Source: an uncultured Ellagibacter sp. (GTDB lineage: Bacteria; Actinomycetota; Coriobacteriia; Coriobacteriales; Eggerthellaceae). From it: 64,000 nt of DNA. The translations under genes and the position numbers were made by a program. Below the pieces are notes generated by a model. That model had not been told where the DNA came from. It worked only from the letters and a program-made list of their open reading frames with translations, and did no database searches. The stretch spans positions 62,001 to 126,000 of the forward strand of contig CAKUKU010000003.1 of the NCBI GenBank assembly GCA_934663775.1. The letters run 5' to 3'. Positions within the stretch are counted from its first letter, which is position 1, and the number at the start of each line of letters is the position of its first letter. This document shows, in pieces, positions 61,810 through 64,000 of this stretch.

Positions 61810-62765
61810 GATTCGGTATTGCAAGCGGCTTTCTGTGGGGTTTGGACACCGTCATCTTGGGAATAGCCCTCACGATGGGGGCGTTCATCGGCACGCCTGA
61901 GGCCATCGCCTTTGCGGCGATTGCGAGTTCGTTCATGCACGATGCGGCATGCGCCATCTGGCTTTTCCTGTACATGGGGGTGCGTCGGCGTCTTGGCGAC
62001 ACGCTTCGGGCCCTAAAGACCAGAAGCGGCAAGGTCGTCATGTTGGGCGCCCTTTTGGGCGGGCCGTTGGGCATGACGGGCTATGTGATCGCCATCAACA
62101 ACATCGGCGCGGGCTATACCGCGATCATCTCCGCTTTTTATCCAGCGTTCGGTACCTTCATGGCGTTTATCCTGCTGAAGGAGCGCATGAGGCCGCGCCA
62201 ACTCGTCGCGCTTGCCTGCGCGCTTGCGGGTGTCATGGTGATGGGGTACGCCACTTCGGGCGACGCGACGGTCGGGAATGCGGCGCTTGGCTTGGGCGGC
62301 GCGATCGTGTGCGTCGTCGGTTGGGGCAGCGAGGCGGTGCTATGCGCTTGGGGCATGCGCGACGACGCAGTCGACAACGAGACGGCGCTGCAGATTCGCG
62401 AAACGACGTCGGCCCTCGTGTATGCTGTGGTGGTGCTACCGGCGTTCGGCGCGTGGGCGTTCACAGCGAGTGCGCTGCCGTCGATTTCCACTGCCGTTGT
62501 AGTGTTGTCCGGCCTCGCAGGCGCGGCATCGTATTTGTTCTACTACAAGGGCATTGCGACCATCGGCGCGGCGCGCTGCATGGCGCTCAACATCACGTAC
62601 TCCGCTTGGGCTGTCGTGTTCGGGCTCGTGCTTCTGGGGAGCGTGCCGACTGTCGTGCAGATCGTATGCTGCCTGGTCATCATGGTGGGCACGGTGCTCG
62701 CGGCATGCGATTGGGACGAGCTTTTCGGTCGCAAGAAGACCCCTCTGCCCGAGGACGCGTCGTAG
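61806..62765 (+). CDS. licB: LicB-like permease, DMT/EamA superfamily
   Basis: A 319-residue membrane protein with ten predicted helices and two EamA repeats (GFLWGLDTVILGIALTMGAF, VIAINNIGAGYTAIISAFYP with FILLKERMRPRQL, and a second half ending VVQIVCCLVIMVGTVLAACD). In lic loci LicB is the choline importer. The start overlaps the LicA-like stop (61806-61809). With EutH it makes two candidate amino-alcohol importers in one operon. No clear terminator was found after it. Confidence 0.87.
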   Translation: MRFGIASGFLWGLDTVILGIALTMGAFIGTPEAIAFAAIASSFMHDAACAIWLFLYMGVRRRLGDTLRALKTRSGKVVMLGALLGGPLGMTGYVIAINNIGAGYTAIISAFYPAFGTFMAFILLKERMRPRQLVALACALAGVMVMGYATSGDATVGNAALGLGGAIVCVVGWGSEAVLCAWGMRDDAVDNETALQIRETTSALVYAVVVLPAFGAWAFTASALPSISTAVVVLSGLAGAASYLFYYKGIATIGAARCMALNITYSAWAVVFGLVLLGSVPTVVQIVCCLVIMVGTVLAACDWDELFGRKKTPLPEDAS

Positions 62766-62800
62766 GGGACGGCACGGGGAGCGGGGAGCGGACCAGTGCC

Positions 62801-62868
62801 CGCTGCCTTCGGAAGTGCGAGGTCTCGCGGCCCTGCGCACGCTGACTTCGGGAGTGCGAGGTCTCGCG
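62801..62868. repeat. Two-copy direct repeat with internal palindrome
   Basis: 29-base units at 62801-62829 and 62840-62868 match at 27 positions, with a 39-base period. Each contains GCGAG-GT-CTCGC, a short perfect inverted repeat. Confidence 0.8.
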
Positions 62869-63678
62869 ACTTTGCCCGTGTCGCCGATAGCGACGCTCGA
62901 TGGTGCGCCTACTCGAGCTTGCCGTGGGTGAATCCGCCATACGGCCAGCTACCCCTCCCCTCGTCTTTTCTCGAAATCGGCTCGTCATGGACAAAAAAGG
63001 GCGATATGCGAATAGTATCGAGTGGCTAACTTCATTTTGAAAAATCCGACCTGGGGATATGCCGGCAGAAGCACAATCGGGCGGTCTCATTCGGGCACGA
63101 GGACTCACAAATCGACGATTTTTGTCCACCGAATCCCGTTTTTTGAAAAGAAGATCAATGCGAGGGAAGGACGGATGGCGTCGGGGGCGTCCCAATCTAT
63201 GACGCACGAAGGGCCATCGTCGATGTCGCGGCTGCGCCTCGAACCGTGCTGCCGAATGCCTCGTTCCGACATTTCCTCATGCGCCAGCGTCCGCATCCCG
63301 CGCATTCCTTGCTACTCCAGTACACCCTAGCTCTGCTCCTCGTTGCTCTTGCTTTTCACGCGCCCTGGCGCCCACATCGCCTCATGTTCCAATGGACGCA
63401 TCGCCGCTGCTTCCGCATGCTCCAGCGACCGAACTGAACTCCGCTCTTCCGCACCCCTCTTTGAAATTGGGGAGATCGTTCTAGTCACGCTTACGCCCGA
63501 GCGCTCCTATCGTATATCGCTACTCTGACATGCCCTGACGCCCGCGTTCCCCGCGTGCCCCTTGTTCCTTTGGCGCGCTCCGGTGTCCGTCTCGGGCTCC
63601 GCAATTTCGCGCATACCGTATTCCTCGTCCCCCGGTAATTCCGCCTGTATCGCATTCCTCTGCGGTCCTGCTCATTCT

Positions 63679-63735
63679 TCTGGCAAATATGCTGCGTGCT
63701 ATTTGCTTATTCCTGGCAACTATCTGGCAGATTTT
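63679..63735. repeat. Cluster of three CTGGCA motifs upstream of the last gene
   Basis: TCTGGCAAATAT, CCTGGCAACTAT and TCTGGCAGATTT have GG pairs at 63682, 63715 and 63726, that is 33 and 11 bases apart. These are close to whole helical turns. The motifs resemble the TGGTA units at 39326-39394. Likely an operator array. Confidence 0.5.
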
Positions 63736-63856
63736 CAACGGGATTTCGGTGGGAAATTACCTAGTATCCAACATAAATCTGACAAGATATAACACCAGGT
63801 AAATAATGGAAAAATCAATCTGGAAATCTCGTTGCGCGCGTGTTATGGTGCTTCCC

Positions 63857-64000
63857 ATGGCGCTCTTCTTCGATGGCATATCGGCACTTGATTGCTACCG
63901 CGCGATGAACTTAGCGGGGGCGCCTGTCGGCGCGCCGAAGCGTTACGCTCGCGAGTTTGCGGCAAGCTCTCCGGATGTGGCAAGCATGGAGGACGCTCGA
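63857..64000 (+). CDS. Partial gene at the window edge, function unknown
   Basis: An open frame of 48 codons runs off the right edge, starting ATG 63857 (an ATG at 63845 is also in frame). The peptide begins MALFFDGISALDCYRAMNLA and continues with GAPVGAPKRYAREFAASS. It has a plausible start, normal codon use and a promoter-like TATGGT (63844-63849) upstream, so I believe it is real. Too little is visible to place it in a family. Confidence 0.55.
   Translation, partial: MALFFDGISALDCYRAMNLAGAPVGAPKRYAREFAASSPDVASMEDAR

Larger units (their letters stand above)
62766..63844. other. Gene-free 1.1-kb region
   Basis: No convincing gene on either strand: the open frames lack ribosome sites, family features and normal codon use. 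It holds a two-copy tandem repeat (62801-62868), an inverted word pair (TGGACAAAAA near 62989 and TTTTTGTCCA near 63119), and repeated CTGGCA-type motifs near its right end (63679-63735). The base composition becomes AT-rich after 63690. It could contain remnants of lost genes, but I could not identify any. Confidence 0.55.

Noticed and set aside
62796..63330. Two open frames of about 80-100 codons after the lic operon
   Set aside because: Ser/Arg/Pro-rich, no ribosome site, and the first runs through the tandem repeats.

Overview
The window is about 64 kb of high-GC DNA. Codon use, the ribosomal gene order and the gene families (SLH-domain surface proteins, GH25 lysozyme, CWB2 domains, TagGH-type exporter, LicD/LicA genes) suggest a Gram-positive anaerobe of the Actinomycetota. 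A member of the Coriobacteriia, Eggerthellaceae-like, fits best. That placement is inference from gene content, since there is no rRNA gene in the window. No tRNA, rRNA, insertion sequence, phage gene or CRISPR array was recognised.

Layout. 1-8.4 kb: a minus-strand L-serine dehydratase, then a sensory module (solute-binding lipoprotein, hybrid histidine kinase, GGDEF-receiver-HD-GYP protein, Hpt protein) and a manganese inorganic pyrophosphatase. A candidate class I cyclic-di-GMP riboswitch precedes the GGDEF/HD-GYP gene. 8.4-14.9 kb: a LysR regulator, then rpsL-rpsG-fusA-rpsJ-rplC-rplD-rplW. The series ends at a strong terminator after rplW, with neither tuf nor rplB present. 15-22 kb: an ABC ATPase with a giant FtsX-type permease, trigger factor and an SLH-domain exported protein. 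22-28.4 kb: a tight four-gene operon of lipid kinase, YgiQ radical SAM protein, a two-flavoprotein fusion and a DUF1667 protein.

28.5-57.6 kb is a large cell-surface glycopolymer region. It holds a CapD-type dehydratase, a TagGH/Wzm-Wzt-type exporter whose ATPase carries three CWB2-like domains, seven recognisable family 2 or 4 glycosyltransferases, a pyruvyltransferase-domain protein, a membrane acyltransferase, two large polytopic membrane proteins, a flippase, a DUF2304 protein and two LicD-type phosphotransferases. Mixed in are exported wall proteins: a GH25 lysozyme with SLH repeats and a nine-repeat lectin fused to VanW. 57.6-62.8 kb is a lic-type operon: a winged-helix/cytidylyltransferase/choline-kinase fusion, an EutH-like transporter, a second LicA-like kinase and a LicB-like permease.

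How they may work together. The lic operon would import choline or ethanolamine, phosphorylate it and activate it as a CDP derivative. The LicD proteins would place the phospho-substituent on glycan repeat units made by the glycosyltransferases. Export would go through the flippase or the TagGH exporter, where the CWB2 domains might check the finished polymer. The SLH and VanW proteins would then act at the wall. The last 1.1 kb before the right-hand edge has no clear gene until a partial reading frame begins at about 63845.

Recurring signals are a promoter-like word (CGCTAYAMT) ahead of many genes, three intergenic repeat families, and one gene that looks leaderless.
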